Below the pieces are notes generated by a model. The model searched no databases, was not told where the DNA came from, and was given only the letters and a program-made list of their open reading frames with translations. From assembly GCF_002176815.1 (NCBI RefSeq), contig NZ_CP021648.1:3825001-3889000 (forward strand): DNA of 64,000 nt. The letters are read 5' to 3'. The position numbers and the translations under genes are program-made. The stretch's first letter is position 1. Every line of letters starts with the position of its first letter. Of the stretch, positions 10,015-19,516 are shown one piece after another. The stretch is from Acidovorax sp. T1. Lineage in GTDB: Bacteria > Pseudomonadota > Gammaproteobacteria > Burkholderiales > Burkholderiaceae_C.

Positions 10015-11070
10015 TCAGCGCGCCGCCTGCGTCAACCGGCACAGCTGAAACGCCAGCCGATGCAGCGCTTGCCAGCCGTCCGCAGGCCAGTCGGGCTGCT
10101 TGAGGCCTTTGACGATGCCATCCACCGTGTGGGCCGACTGCAGCAGGCGCGCCAGCGCCGCGTCGCTGGCCTTGGGCAGGATGCGCTCGAACAACCGCTC
10201 CTTGGGGCCCCAGATGCGGTTCTCGCGCAGGGCCATGGGCAAGGGGCGGCCGGCGTTCATGGCGTCTTTCACGCGTTTTAAGGCGCGGATGTCTTCGGCC
10301 AGGGCCCAGTGCACCAGCACCTCGGCCTCGCCCTCGGCCTGCAGGCCGTCCAGCATGCGCTGCACACGGGCGGTGTGCCCGGCCAGCACCGATTCAGACA
10401 GTTTGAACACGTCGTAGCGCGCCACGTTGAGCACGGCGGCTTCGACCTGCGCCTGGGTCAACTCACCTGCCGGGTGCAGCAGGGCCAGCTTCTGGATTTC
10501 CTGGTGCGCGGCCAGCAGGTTGCCCTCGACACGGTCGGCAAAGAACTGCAGCGTGCGCTGGCCTTCCTCGCCCGCCACCACACGCTGGCCCTGCGCGGCG
10601 AGGCGCTGGGCGATCCACTGGGGCAGCATGCCACGCTCGATGGGGTCGATCTGGATGGAGACGCCGTTGCCCTCCAGCGCGGCAAACCAGGCGCCGGTCT
10701 TGGTGGCTTTATCGAGGCGCGGCAGCATCACCAGCGTGAGGGTGCTGTCGTTGCCCCGGGCGGATTCAGCAATCTGCTGCAGGGCCACGCTGCCGTCCTT
10801 GCCAGGTTTGCCCGAGGGAATGCGGATCTCGACGATCTGCTTGTCGGCAAACAGGCTGAGTGACCCGCCCGCCGCCAGCACCGCGCTCCAGTCAAAGTGC
10901 GCACCGGCCACGGTGTAGCTGCTGCGCTCGGTGTAGCCCTGGGCACGGGCGGTGGCGCGAATGGCGTCGGCCGCCTCCTGCTGCAGCAGCGGCTCGTCGC
11001 CGTGCAACACATAAAGCGGCGACAGGCCCCGTTGAAGATGCTGAGAGAGTTGGGCCAGGGCGACTTGCAT
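10015..11070 (-). CDS. holA: DNA polymerase III delta subunit
   Basis: Clamp-loader subunit that opens the beta sliding clamp. It has 351 residues, as expected. Family features are the start MQVALAQLSQHL, YVLHGDEPLL near residues 20-29, IRIPSGKPGKDG and the C-terminal helical collar domain. In most Burkholderiales it directly follows leuS-lptE. Here an arginase gene on the other strand separates it from lptE, so holA must have its own promoter in the 180-base divergent gap to rocF. Confidence 0.93.
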   Translation of the reverse strand: MQVALAQLSQHLQRGLSPLYVLHGDEPLLQQEAADAIRATARAQGYTERSSYTVAGAHFDWSAVLAAGGSLSLFADKQIVEIRIPSGKPGKDGSVALQQIAESARGNDSTLTLVMLPRLDKATKTGAWFAALEGNGVSIQIDPIERGMLPQWIAQRLAAQGQRVVAGEEGQRTLQFFADRVEGNLLAAHQEIQKLALLHPAGELTQAQVEAAVLNVARYDVFKLSESVLAGHTARVQRMLDGLQAEGEAEVLVHWALAEDIRALKRVKDAMNAGRPLPMALRENRIWGPKERLFERILPKASDAALARLLQSAHTVDGIVKGLKQPDWPADGWQALHRLAFQLCRLTQAAR

Positions 11071-11251
11071 GCGGCAAAGTTTATCGCCCTGGCGGCGCAG
11101 ACCCCGGAAACTGCGGACGCACCACAGCAGATAGCGCCATGACTGCCACGGGCTGACCCGCCTTTTTCCTGTTCACGGGCGCCCAAAGCCCCGAAAATAG
11201 CGCCTGCGCTCGCAACACCGTACCCACCGCCTTCCCAGAAAGCCTTTTCCC

Positions 11252-12184
11252 ATGTCCATCACCTCACCTTCCATCTGCCTGATCGGCGCCCCCACCGACA
11301 TCGGCGCGGGCGCACGCGGCGCCTCCATGGGCCCCGAGGCCTTGCGGGTGGCCGGCTTGCAGGCGGCCCTGGAAGGCCGCGGCCTGCAGGTGGCGGACCG
11401 GGGCAACCTGGCCGGCCCCGCCAACCCCTGGCTGCCGCCCGTGGATGGCTACCGCCACCTGCCCCAGGTGGTGCAATGGAACCAGACCGTATTCAACGCC
11501 GTGCTGGACGAACTCCGACAGGGCCACCTGCCCATCTTGCTGGGCGGCGACCACTGCCTGGGCCTGGGCAGCATCAGTGCCGTGGCGCGCCATTGCGCCG
11601 AGGCGGGCAAGAAACTGCGCGTGCTGTGGCTGGATGCCCATGCCGACTTCAACACCAGCGCGCTCACGCCCAGCGGCAATGTGCACGGCATGCCGGTGGC
11701 CTGCCTGTGCGGCTTTGGCCCCGCAGAACTGACCCAACTGGCGCAGATGCCTGGCGGCGGCCCGGCGCTGCAGCCATCGCAAATCCGCCAGATCGGCATC
11801 CGCAGCGTGGACGCGGGCGAAAAACGATTTGTGCACGAGCAGGGGCTGGAAGTCTTCGACATGCGCTTCATCGACGAGGTGGGCATGCGCCAGACCATGC
11901 TGCAGGCGCTGGACGGGCTGGATGCCGACACGCACCTGCATGTGAGCTTCGATGTGGATTTTCTCGACCCGGACATCGCGCCCGGCGTGGGCACCACGGT
12001 GCCCGGCGGCCCCACCTACCGCGAGGCGCAACTGTGCATGGAGATGATCGCCGACAGCGGGCGGCTCGCGTCGCTGGACATTGTGGAGCTCAACCCCGCG
12101 CTCGATGTGCGCAACCGCACGGCCATGCTGGCGGTGGACCTGGTCGAGTCGCTGTTTGGCAAGAGCACGCTGATGCGCGGTTGA
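11252..12184 (+). CDS. rocF: Arginase
   Basis: Hydrolyses arginine to ornithine and urea in the cytosol using two Mn2+ ions. The metal ligands are visible: GGDHC (His101), LDAHADFNT (Asp128, His130, Asp132) and SFDVDFLDPDIAPG (two further Asp). At 310 residues it has the length of classical arginases, and the C-terminal DIVELNP and ...VDLVESLFGK stretches fit. It is the only plus-strand gene within the leuS-lptE-holA-proA block apart from the 92-residue gene, and it converges with lptE. Agmatinase or formimidoglutamase is possible, but the SGNVHGMP-like loop favours arginase. Confidence 0.9.
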   Translation: MSITSPSICLIGAPTDIGAGARGASMGPEALRVAGLQAALEGRGLQVADRGNLAGPANPWLPPVDGYRHLPQVVQWNQTVFNAVLDELRQGHLPILLGGDHCLGLGSISAVARHCAEAGKKLRVLWLDAHADFNTSALTPSGNVHGMPVACLCGFGPAELTQLAQMPGGGPALQPSQIRQIGIRSVDAGEKRFVHEQGLEVFDMRFIDEVGMRQTMLQALDGLDADTHLHVSFDVDFLDPDIAPGVGTTVPGGPTYREAQLCMEMIADSGRLASLDIVELNPALDVRNRTAMLAVDLVESLFGKSTLMRG

Positions 12185-12255
12185 TGCGCGGGCCGTCGAT
12201 CGCGTCACGGAACCAACCCGGCGGCGCATGAAGCCGGCCCAGGCGCGTGCGGTAT

Positions 12256-12756
12256 TTAGCGCCTGACCGCCGCCAGCCGGCGCAACAGCTGCTGCACGAT
12301 GTCGGTCTGCATGTTGCGAAACAGCAGAGCCTCTTCGGCCTCCTTGGCCAGGGCAATGGCTTCGTTGTAGCTGACCTCGCGCTGCTGCAGCAGCTCGGTG
12401 CTGGGAATCAGCTCATCGCCTGCCGGGGTGCGCAGTCGAAAGCGCACACGCAGGCGCAACTCCAGCTCGCGCACCTGGCCCGAGGCGTTCTGGCCCACCA
12501 CCACACGTTCGTGCTGCTCCGACAGCAGATCGAGCACGGCCTCGGCGGTTGGCAGGTCGGCGGCATCGCGCAGCACCCGCAGCGTGCTGCCCGACCCTGC
12601 CAGCGTGCGCACCAGCTCCCGCGCCAGCGACGAGCCCTGCGGTGCCGCCACATAGAGCGATGCGAACGAAAACTCTGGCACCCCGCGCAGGCGAAAACCG
12701 CAGGCGGTCAGCAGGGCCACTGGGGCGAGGGAGAGCAGTGCGCGCTTGTTCATCAT
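12256..12756 (-). CDS. lptE: LPS-assembly lipoprotein LptE
   Basis: Outer-membrane lipoprotein that plugs and assembles the LptD barrel for lipopolysaccharide export. The protein is 166 residues. A short signal peptide ends in the lipobox LLTAC and is followed by GFRLRG, the typical LptE start of mature sequence. The ATG at 12756 lies 3 bases beyond the leuS stop, so translation is coupled to leuS. A tandem ATG at 12753 and a GTG at 12762 are alternatives. Its partner gene lptD lies about 8 kb away (20924-23371). Confidence 0.92.
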   Translation of the reverse strand: MMNKRALLSLAPVALLTACGFRLRGVPEFSFASLYVAAPQGSSLARELVRTLAGSGSTLRVLRDAADLPTAEAVLDLLSEQHERVVVGQNASGQVRELELRLRVRFRLRTPAGDELIPSTELLQQREVSYNEAIALAKEAEEALLFRNMQTDIVQQLLRRLAAVRR

Positions 12757-12758
12757 GC

Positions 12759-15485
12759 TCACACCACCACGTTCACCAGACGGCCCGGCACCACGATCAC
12801 ACGCTTCGGATGCGCACCGGCCGCCTGGGCCGCAAAGGCCTCGCTGGCCAGCGCAATGCGCTCAATCTCGGCCTTGTCGGCCTGGGCGGGCACCTGGATG
12901 GAGCCGCGCAGCTTGCCGTTGACCTGCAGCATGAGCTCGATCTCGTCCTGCACCAGCGCGTTGGCATCGACCTGCGGCCAGGGGGCATCGAGCAAATCAC
13001 CCAGCTGCCCGGCGTAGCCCAGTTGCGACCACAGGCTGTGCGCCACATGCGGCGTGGCCGGGTACAGGCAGCGCAGCAGGATGCCAAAGCCTTCGATCAG
13101 CGCGACCTGGGCACCGGCGCAGTCCAGGGCCTTGAAGTCTTCCAGGGCGTTGATCATCTTCATCGCGCCCGAGACCACGGTGTTGTACTGCATGCGCTGG
13201 TAGTCGTAGTCCACCTGCTTGAGCACGGTGTGGATCTCCAGGCGCAGGGCCTTGGCCTCTTTGCCGAATTCAACGTCTTTTAGGCTGCTAGCGCTTGCCA
13301 CGCTTGCGCAAGCAGCTTCCATATTCATAGCAGACAGCTTCACACCGAAGTTCCACACGCGGCGCAGAAAGCGGTAGCTGCCTTCCACGGCGGCGTCGTT
13401 CCACTCCAGCGTGGCTTCGGGCGGCGCGGTGAACATGGTGTACAGACGGGCGGTGTCGGCGCCGTACTTTTCGATCAGGTCCTGCGGATCGACACCGTTG
13501 TTCTTGGACTTGGACATGGTGCCCACGCCCTCGTAGTCAATCGGCGTGCCCACGGGCAGCAGGCCGTCGCCACTGGTGGCTTCGTTCTTCAGCTTGGCGC
13601 CAATGATCTTGCCGCCCTCGTCGAGCACATGTTCCACGTCGTGCGGCCAGAAGTAGTCCTTGCCGCCCTTGGCGGTGCGGCGGCTGTAGATGTGGTTGAG
13701 CACCATGCCCTGCGTGAGCAGCTTGGTGAAGGGCTCATCGACTTTGACGAGGCCCACGGCCTCGGAATCTCCGGGGCCCTTCACCCGGATATCGCGCATG
13801 ACCTTGGTCCAGAAACGCGCGTACAGCAGGTGCAGGATGGCGTGCTCGATGCCGCCGATGTACTGGTCCATCGGCATCCAATAATCGGCGCCCTCCGCGA
13901 CCATTTTTTCAGCGTTCTTCGGGTCGCAGTAGCGCATGAAGTACCACGAGCTGTCCACGAAGGTGTCCATGGTGTCGGTCTCGCGCCGTGCGGGCTTGCC
14001 GCACACGGGGCAGGTCACGCCGGCGTGAAAGCCCTCGTGCTTGTGCAGCGGGTTGCCCGAGCCGTCGGGCACGCAGTCGGTGGGCAACACCACCGGCAGG
14101 TCTTTTTCGGGCACCGGCACGGCGCCGTGTTCTTCGCAATGGATGATGGGAATCGGCGTGCCCCAGTAGCGCTGGCGGCTCACGCCCCAGTCGCGCAGGC
14201 GCCAGGTGGTCTTCTTTTCGCCCAGGTCCTTTTGCTGCAGCGCGTGGGCCACGGCGTTCACGGCTTCCTTGTAGGACAGGCCGCTGAAACTGTCGGAGTT
14301 GATGGTCACACCGCGCTGTTTGTCGCCATACCAGTCGTGCCACTGGCGGTAGTCAAAGTGCTCGCCATCGACCAGCACGACCTGCTTGATCTCGATGCCG
14401 TACTTGAGGGCGAACGCGAAGTCGCGCTCGTCGTGCGCAGGCACGCCCATCACGGCGCCGTCGCCATAGCCCATCAGCACATAGTTGCCGACCCACACCT
14501 GCACCTTTTCGCCGGTCAGCGGGTGCGTGACGTACAGGCCCGTGGGCACGCCCTTTTTCTCTTGGGTGGCCAGCTCGGCCTCGGTCGTGCCGCCGCTCTT
14601 GCACTCTTCGATGAAGGCTGCAAGCTGGGGGTTGGTTTTGGCAGCGTGGGCGGCCAGCGGGTGCTCGGGCGCCACGGCGCAAAACGTCACGCCCATGATG
14701 GTGTCGGCGCGCGTGGTGAAGACATACATCTTGCCGTCGCCGATCAGCGCACCATCGTCACCTGCGATGTCATGCGTGAACGCAAAGCGCACGCCTTCGC
14801 TCTTGCCGATCCAGTTTTCCTGCATCAGCTTCACGCGCTCGGGCCAGCCGGGCAGCTTGTCGCCGGTCACAAAGTCGAGCAACTCTTCGGCGTAGTCGGT
14901 GATCTTGAGGTAATAGCCGGGGATTTCGCGCTTTTCCACGGTGGCGCCAGTGCGCCAGCCCTTGCCGTCAATCACCTGCTCGTTCGCCAGCACGGTCTGG
15001 TCCACCGGGTCCCAGTTCACCACCTGGGTCTTGCGGTAGGCGATGCCTTTCTCCAGCATTTTCAAAAACAGCCACTGGTTCCATTGGTAATAGGTGGGGT
15101 CGCAGGTGGCGACTTCGCGGCTCCAGTCGATGGCCAGGCCCATGGCCTGCATCTGCTTTTTCATGTACGCGATGTTGTCGTACGTCCATTGGGCCGGTGG
15201 CACGCCGTTTTTCAGCGCGGCGTTCTCGGCCGGCAGGCCGAAGGCGTCCCAGCCCATGGGCATGAGCACGTTGTGGCCGTTCATGCGCAGGTAGCGCGTG
15301 AGCATGTCGTTGATGGTGTAGTTGCGCACATGGCCCATGTGCAGCTTGCCGCTGGGGTAGGGCAGCATCGAGCAGGCGTAGAACTTCTTCTTGTTCGCGT
15401 CTTCCGTCACACGGTAGGCGTCGGTGGCGGTCCAGTGGTCGTGCGCGGCGCGCTCGACGTCTTGGGGAGAGTATTTTTCTTGCAT
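12759..15485 (-). CDS. leuS: Leucyl-tRNA synthetase
   Basis: Charges tRNA-Leu; class I synthetase of 908 residues. The HIGH-type motif is [11 protein letters not shown] near residue 40 and the KMSKS-type motif is TMSKSKNNG. The editing and zinc-type insertions are present (for example [18 protein letters not shown]). The ATG at 15485 ([14 protein letters not shown]) is the family start; an upstream open frame to 15758 overlaps exbD and is not coding. Near the C-terminal domain the gene contains a stretch derived from the dispersed repeat (about 13274-13335), read as an Ala/Ser-rich insert around [15 protein letters not shown]. First gene of a leuS-lptE operon. Confidence 0.96.
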   Translation of the reverse strand: MQEKYSPQDVERAAHDHWTATDAYRVTEDANKKKFYACSMLPYPSGKLHMGHVRNYTINDMLTRYLRMNGHNVLMPMGWDAFGLPAENAALKNGVPPAQWTYDNIAYMKKQMQAMGLAIDWSREVATCDPTYYQWNQWLFLKMLEKGIAYRKTQVVNWDPVDQTVLANEQVIDGKGWRTGATVEKREIPGYYLKITDYAEELLDFVTGDKLPGWPERVKLMQENWIGKSEGVRFAFTHDIAGDDGALIGDGKMYVFTTRADTIMGVTFCAVAPEHPLAAHAAKTNPQLAAFIEECKSGGTTEAELATQEKKGVPTGLYVTHPLTGEKVQVWVGNYVLMGYGDGAVMGVPAHDERDFAFALKYGIEIKQVVLVDGEHFDYRQWHDWYGDKQRGVTINSDSFSGLSYKEAVNAVAHALQQKDLGEKKTTWRLRDWGVSRQRYWGTPIPIIHCEEHGAVPVPEKDLPVVLPTDCVPDGSGNPLHKHEGFHAGVTCPVCGKPARRETDTMDTFVDSSWYFMRYCDPKNAEKMVAEGADYWMPMDQYIGGIEHAILHLLYARFWTKVMRDIRVKGPGDSEAVGLVKVDEPFTKLLTQGMVLNHIYSRRTAKGGKDYFWPHDVEHVLDEGGKIIGAKLKNEATSGDGLLPVGTPIDYEGVGTMSKSKNNGVDPQDLIEKYGADTARLYTMFTAPPEATLEWNDAAVEGSYRFLRRVWNFGVKLSAMNMEAACASVASASSLKDVEFGKEAKALRLEIHTVLKQVDYDYQRMQYNTVVSGAMKMINALEDFKALDCAGAQVALIEGFGILLRCLYPATPHVAHSLWSQLGYAGQLGDLLDAPWPQVDANALVQDEIELMLQVNGKLRGSIQVPAQADKAEIERIALASEAFAAQAAGAHPKRVIVVPGRLVNVVV
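13274..13335 (-). repeat. Dispersed repeat copy inside leuS coding sequence
   Basis: Read on the minus strand: GAAGCTGCTTGCGCAAGCG, spacer, GCAAGCGCTAGCAGCCTAAAAG, matching the family consensus in both arms and in the 3' A-rich end. It stays in frame and adds an Ala/Ser-rich loop between the anticodon-binding helices. Confidence 0.7.
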
Positions 15486-15612
15486 GGGGGCTCTGCTGGA
15501 TGAGAGGGATGCAGCCGCTGGGCTGCTGCTTTGGCCGATTTTAGGCGGTCGCGGGGGTGGCGCCTGGCGGTGCGCCGCACCCGGTGCGGGCTCTGGCCTT
15601 GCCGCCAGGGGC

Positions 15613-16038
15613 TCAGGGCGCCGCCACCGGCTGTTCGGCAACGAACCCGATGCGCTGCAGCCCGGCGCTGTGGGCCGCGCCCATGACTTCGACCACGCGG
15701 CCATACGGCACGGCGGCATCGGCCCGCAACTGCACTTCCGTGTCAGGCCGGGCCGCACCGATGCGCTGAAGCCGCTCGGCCAGGGCAGCCTGCGACAGGG
15801 GCTGGTCGTCCAGATAGGCCTGGCCGGTGCGGTCCACCACCAGGGTCACGAACTGGGGCGCGGCGCCGGGGGTGGCACCTTCTGTGCGGGGCAGATCGAG
15901 CCGGATGGAACTGGCCAGCAAGGGCGCCGTGAGGATGAAGATGACCACCAGCACCAGCATCACGTCCACCAGGGGCGTCATATTGATGTCGCTCATGGGT
16001 TGCGGGCCGTGGGTGCGTTCGAGGCGGCCAAATGCCAT
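15613..16038 (-). CDS. exbD: ExbD/TolR-family proton-channel subunit
   Basis: A 141-residue inner-membrane protein with a short cytosolic N-terminus, one membrane helix (about residues 22-43, beginning [16 protein letters not shown] with the conserved proton-path Asp) and a periplasmic domain. With ExbB it harvests the proton-motive force for TonB-dependent transport. The ATG at 16038 sits one base after the exbB stop, so the two are coupled. A separate TolR cannot be excluded from sequence alone, but the neighbours fur and bamE-dapB match the usual Burkholderiales exb location. Confidence 0.9.
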   Translation of the reverse strand: MAFGRLERTHGPQPMSDINMTPLVDVMLVLVVIFILTAPLLASSIRLDLPRTEGATPGAAPQFVTLVVDRTGQAYLDDQPLSQAALAERLQRIGAARPDTEVQLRADAAVPYGRVVEVMGAAHSAGLQRIGFVAEQPVAAP

Positions 16039-16039
16039 G

Positions 16040-16708
16040 TCAGGACTCCGGGTGCTGCGCCAGCAACTCGCGCAGGTCGCGCGCAAAACCTTCCAGGTCG
16101 GCCTCGATGCGGCCAATAAAGCGGCCGAACACGTTGTAGGCCAGCACCGCCGGAATCGCCACCGCCAGGCCGGCCGCCGTCATCACCAGGGCCTCGCCCA
16201 CGGGGCCGGCCACGCGGTCGATGGTGATCTGACCGGCGCCCGCCATCGCGCTGAGGGCATGGTAGATGCCCCAGACCGTGCCGAGCAAGCCGACGAAAGG
16301 CGCCGTGGAGCCCACCGTGGCCAGCAACACCTGCCCCCACTGCAGCCGCCCGAGGACACCATGCAGCGCATCGCGCAGCACGCGGGTGATCTGTTGCGAC
16401 AGGCTGCCGGATGTGGCCAATGTGGCCGGCACACCGGTGTGCGCAGGACTGGCGATGGAATTTGCCGCAACCACCAAAGGCAGCACCAGCGCTTCCCGGT
16501 CAAAAGACTGCAAACGCTGCGCTGCCACGTCCAGCGATGGCGCCTGCCAGAAAGCCGCGGTGCACCGCGCCACATCGGCCGAGGCCCGGTGCATGAGGCG
16601 CGCCTTCCAGAAGATCACCACCCAGCTGGCTACCGACATGGCCAGCAGCAGCAGGGCCGTGCCCTGCGTCACAACATCGCCTTGGCGCCACCAGTGCAGT
16701 GCGTCCAT
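16040..16708 (-). CDS. exbB: ExbB/TolQ/MotA-family proton-channel subunit
   Basis: The 222-residue inner-membrane partner of ExbD. It has an N-terminal helix (about residues 15-35) and two further helices around STAPFVGLLGTVWGIYHA and MTAAGLAVAIPAVLAYN, the conserved MotA/TolQ/ExbB signature. The start at 16708 (MDALHWWRQGD) is chosen because the frame further upstream overlaps dapB antisense sequence. It lies 17 bases downstream of dapB and is coupled to exbD. Likely energises TonB-dependent receptors, possibly for iron, given fur 1.6 kb away. Confidence 0.9.
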   Translation of the reverse strand: MDALHWWRQGDVVTQGTALLLLAMSVASWVVIFWKARLMHRASADVARCTAAFWQAPSLDVAAQRLQSFDREALVLPLVVAANSIASPAHTGVPATLATSGSLSQQITRVLRDALHGVLGRLQWGQVLLATVGSTAPFVGLLGTVWGIYHALSAMAGAGQITIDRVAGPVGEALVMTAAGLAVAIPAVLAYNVFGRFIGRIEADLEGFARDLRELLAQHPES

Positions 16709-16725
16709 GCCGGCTCCCTTTCGGG

Positions 16726-17565
16726 CTAGTTCAGGCCCAGCACGTCGAACATGTCGAACATGCCGGTCTTGCGGTCTGCGAGAAAGCGCACGGCACGCAG
16801 GCTGCCCTGGGCGTAGGTGGCGCGGCTGGACGATTTGTGGGTGATTTCGATGCGCTCGCCAATGCCGGCAAACAGCACGGTGTGGTCGCCCACGATGTCG
16901 CCACCCCGGATGGTGGCAAAGCCGATGCTCGACGGATCGCGCTCGCCGGTCACGCCTTCGCGCGCATACACGGCGCATTCCTTGAGGTCGCGCCCCAGGG
17001 CATCGGCAATCACTTCGCCCATCTTGAGGGCCGTGCCCGAGGGGGCATCGACCTTGTGGCGGTGGTGGGCTTCGATGATTTCGATGTCATAGCCCGTTGC
17101 CATGGCCTTGGCCGCCATCTGCAGCAACTTGAGCGTGACGTTCACGCCCACACTCATGTTGGGCGCCATCACGATGGCGGTGCGCTGGGCACAGGCCGCG
17201 ATCTCGGCTTTTTGTGCGTCCGTGAAACCCGTGGTGCCGATGACGGCCTTCACGCCCAGCTCGCTGCAAACGGCCAGGTGGGCCAGCGTGCCTTCGGGGC
17301 GGGTGAAGTCGATCAACACATCGGCATTCTTCAGGCCCGCGCGCAAGTCTGCCGTGATGGCCACGCCACTCGCGTAGCCCAGAAAAGCCGTGGCATCCGA
17401 GCCGATGGCAGGGCTGGCCGCCACATCCAGGGCGCCGGCCAGCACCATGTCGTCGCTGGCGCGCAGGGCTTCGATCAGCATGCGGCCCATGCGGCCGGAC
17501 GCACCGGCCACCGCGACACGCAGGGCTTTGGCAGTGGGTTGGGTGGGCAAAGAGTTGCCAGTCAT
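16726..17565 (-). CDS. dapB: 4-hydroxy-tetrahydrodipicolinate reductase
   Basis: NAD(P)H-dependent step in diaminopimelate and lysine synthesis. The 279-residue protein carries the dinucleotide-binding GASGRMGRM motif near residue 20 and the catalytic [15 protein letters not shown] stretch. The ATG at 17565 (MTGNSLPTQ) gives a short extension before the Rossmann fold; a TTG or ATG a little further up is possible. It is flanked by bamE upstream and exbB downstream on the same strand with short gaps, so the four genes probably form one operon. Confidence 0.94.
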   Translation of the reverse strand: MTGNSLPTQPTAKALRVAVAGASGRMGRMLIEALRASDDMVLAGALDVAASPAIGSDATAFLGYASGVAITADLRAGLKNADVLIDFTRPEGTLAHLAVCSELGVKAVIGTTGFTDAQKAEIAACAQRTAIVMAPNMSVGVNVTLKLLQMAAKAMATGYDIEIIEAHHRHKVDAPSGTALKMGEVIADALGRDLKECAVYAREGVTGERDPSSIGFATIRGGDIVGDHTVLFAGIGERIEITHKSSSRATYAQGSLRAVRFLADRKTGMFDMFDVLGLN

Positions 17566-17628
17566 GTCATTCCTGTATCGGTGAACGCGGTGGGCCATGC
17601 CGGCTGCCGGCGCCCCAAGCCGCAGCCT

Positions 17629-18189
17629 TCAGCGCGCGGGCGCTTCGAGCGGGGGGTAAGAGGTGGAAACCGGTTCGGCCGGTGCGGCCGCCGGCACGCT
17701 GGCCGTGCGCTCGGGGGCCGGGAAACGTGCCAGCTGGGCGTCGGTGGCCTCCAGCACGGGCACCTTGCCCGTGGCGGACCGCGACCCCAGGGACGCGACA
17801 AACTCGGCTTCGGAGGGCATGGTGTCGCCGTCGAATCGCTGCAGGAGATCGCCCTGGAAAAACAAGGTGAGCTTGCGCGTCTGGATATCTTCACCAGGGC
17901 GTTTGATGGTGAACACGTATTCCCAGCGCTCGGCATGGAACAGGCTGGTCACCAGGGGCGTGCCGAGAATGTCGCGCACCTGCTGCCGGCTCATGCCCGG
18001 GGCAAGCGCCTCCATCTGCTCGCGCGAAACAAAATTGCCCTGCACCACATTCACCTTGTAAGGCGTCACGACGCTGGCCAGGCGATGGCTGGCACTGTCC
18101 AGGCTGCTGCAACCGGCCACGGCAGTCAGGCAGACACCGATGAACAAGGTCACACCCAGACGGGCGCTGCGATGGGCTTTGACGGGCAT
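17629..18189 (-). CDS. bamE: Outer-membrane assembly lipoprotein BamE (SmpA/OmlA)
   Basis: Small accessory lipoprotein of the BAM barrel-assembly complex. It has 186 residues. A signal peptide (residues 1-26) ends in the lipobox AVAGC, followed by the SmpA/OmlA fold with YKVNVVQGNF, GMSRQQVRDILGTPL and WEYVFTIKRPG. It has a long Ala/Pro-rich C-terminal tail not found in E. coli BamE. It is divergent from fur with 89 bases between starts, the standard arrangement in Betaproteobacteria. Confidence 0.92.
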   Translation of the reverse strand: MPVKAHRSARLGVTLFIGVCLTAVAGCSSLDSASHRLASVVTPYKVNVVQGNFVSREQMEALAPGMSRQQVRDILGTPLVTSLFHAERWEYVFTIKRPGEDIQTRKLTLFFQGDLLQRFDGDTMPSEAEFVASLGSRSATGKVPVLEATDAQLARFPAPERTASVPAAAPAEPVSTSYPPLEAPAR

Positions 18190-18278
18190 GGGAAAGGGGC
18201 GTAAAGCTATGATCGACCCATTGTAGCGGCTGGCCCTGAGGGCCTGGTCGAGCCCGCCGACACACGAAAGACTGCGCC

Positions 18279-18701
18279 ATGACGAATATCGACGAACTCA
18301 AAAGCACTGGCCTGAAGGCCACCCTGCCGCGCCTGAAAATCATGGAGATTTTTCAGAAGGGCGCACAGCGCCACATGACGGCCGAAGATGTCTTTCGCGT
18401 CCTGCTGGAGGAACGCTCGGACATCGGACTGGCCACGGTCTATCGCGTGCTCACGCAATTCGAGCAGGCAGGCATCCTGATCCGCAGCAACTTCGAAAGT
18501 GGCAAGGCGGTCTACGAACTCAATGAAGGCCAGCACCATGACCATTTCGTGTGCACCTCCTGCGGCAAGGTGGAAGAGTTCTACGACCCCGAGATCGAAA
18601 AGCGCCAGCAGATCGTTGCCAAGGCCAAGGGCTGGGTAGTGCAAGACCACACGATGGCCCTGTATGGCCAATGCGCCCAGTGCGCCGCGAAGAACAATTA
18701 A
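18279..18701 (+). CDS. fur: Ferric uptake regulator Fur
   Basis: Fe2+-dependent repressor of iron uptake, 140 residues. The winged-helix DNA-binding half includes [11 protein letters not shown] and the recognition-helix region [18 protein letters not shown]. The metal site shows [11 protein letters not shown] and a second CAQC pair at the C-terminus, both CxxC. Short length and sequence fit Fur rather than Zur or PerR. The exbBD genes that Fur commonly controls are 1.6 kb away; no clear Fur box was identified by eye. Confidence 0.95.
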   Translation: MTNIDELKSTGLKATLPRLKIMEIFQKGAQRHMTAEDVFRVLLEERSDIGLATVYRVLTQFEQAGILIRSNFESGKAVYELNEGQHHDHFVCTSCGKVEEFYDPEIEKRQQIVAKAKGWVVQDHTMALYGQCAQCAAKNN

Positions 18702-18755
18702 CCCCCTGGCGCTTTCGCGTCAAGCGCTTACAGCTATCAATTCAAGAGCACGCTT
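18702..18755 (-). repeat. Dispersed palindromic repeat, degenerate copy after fur
   Basis: On the minus strand: TTGATAGCTGTAAGCGCTTGACGCGAAAGCGCCAGGGGG. It fills the convergent gap between fur and rsmA and overlaps the last codons of rsmA. A hairpin with GCGCTT arms could end both transcripts. Confidence 0.65.
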
Positions 18756-19503
18756 GTGCCAGGGCCACGTATTCGGCCACGGGCACTTCCTCGGCGCGGC
18801 GCTGGGTGTCGAAGTGGCCCGCAAACTGGCGCGCCTCTAGCCAGCGGCCCAGGGTGTGGCGCAGCAGCTTGCGGCGCTGGCTGAAGGCCACCTGCACCAG
18901 TTCTTCCAGCAGAGGCACCGACAAAGCTGCCGGCGCGCCATGCGGCACCATGCGCACCACCGCGCTGTCCACGCGCGGCGGCGGATCGAAGCTTTCGGGC
19001 GGCACGAACAGCACGTTCTCCATCGCATAGCGCCACTGCAGCATCACCGACAGGCGCCCATAGTCGGAGGTGGCGGGCGACGCCACCATGCGGTCTATCA
19101 CCTCTTTTTGCAGCATGAAATGCTGGTCTTCGATCACCGACACATGCGCGAGCAGGTGAAACAGGATGGGCGTGGAGATGTTGTAGGGCAGGTTGCCGAC
19201 CACCCGGATCTTGGGAGTCTGCAGCGTGTGCGCCAGTTGCGTGAAATCGACTTTCAGCACGTCCGACTCGATGACATCGAGCTGGCCGTGCAGCCGCAGC
19301 CGCAAGGCCAGGTCGCGGTCGAGCTCGATCACCGTCAGGCGCCCCAGGCGCTCCACCAGTGGCTGGGTCAGCGCCGCCAGGCCGGGGCCGATCTCCACCA
19401 TGGGCTGGCCCGGCTGGGGCGCAATGGCGCTGACGATGGCTTCGATGATGCCGCCGTCCGACAGAAAATGCTGGCCGAAGCGCTTGCGGGGAATGTGTTT
19501 CAT
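18742..19503 (-). CDS. rsmA: 16S rRNA dimethyladenosine transferase
   Basis: Dimethylates two adjacent adenosines near the 3' end of 16S rRNA (KsgA). The 253-residue protein starts [14 protein letters not shown] and has the SAM-binding [10 protein letters not shown] and the catalytic NLPYNIST motif, all diagnostic. It follows surA closely (13 bases). In many Proteobacteria pdxA lies between surA and rsmA; it is absent here. The ATG at 19503 is preferred to the longer frame to 19605, which overlaps surA. Confidence 0.95.
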   Translation of the reverse strand: MKHIPRKRFGQHFLSDGGIIEAIVSAIAPQPGQPMVEIGPGLAALTQPLVERLGRLTVIELDRDLALRLRLHGQLDVIESDVLKVDFTQLAHTLQTPKIRVVGNLPYNISTPILFHLLAHVSVIEDQHFMLQKEVIDRMVASPATSDYGRLSVMLQWRYAMENVLFVPPESFDPPPRVDSAVVRMVPHGAPAALSVPLLEELVQVAFSQRRKLLRHTLGRWLEARQFAGHFDTQRRAEEVPVAEYVALAQACS

Positions 19504-19516
19504 GCAGCGGCCCGCT

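Noticed and set aside
18190..18278. Fur box between bamE and fur
   Set aside because: No convincing GATAAT-type 19-mer was seen; a TATGAT near 18208 could only be a -10 element.
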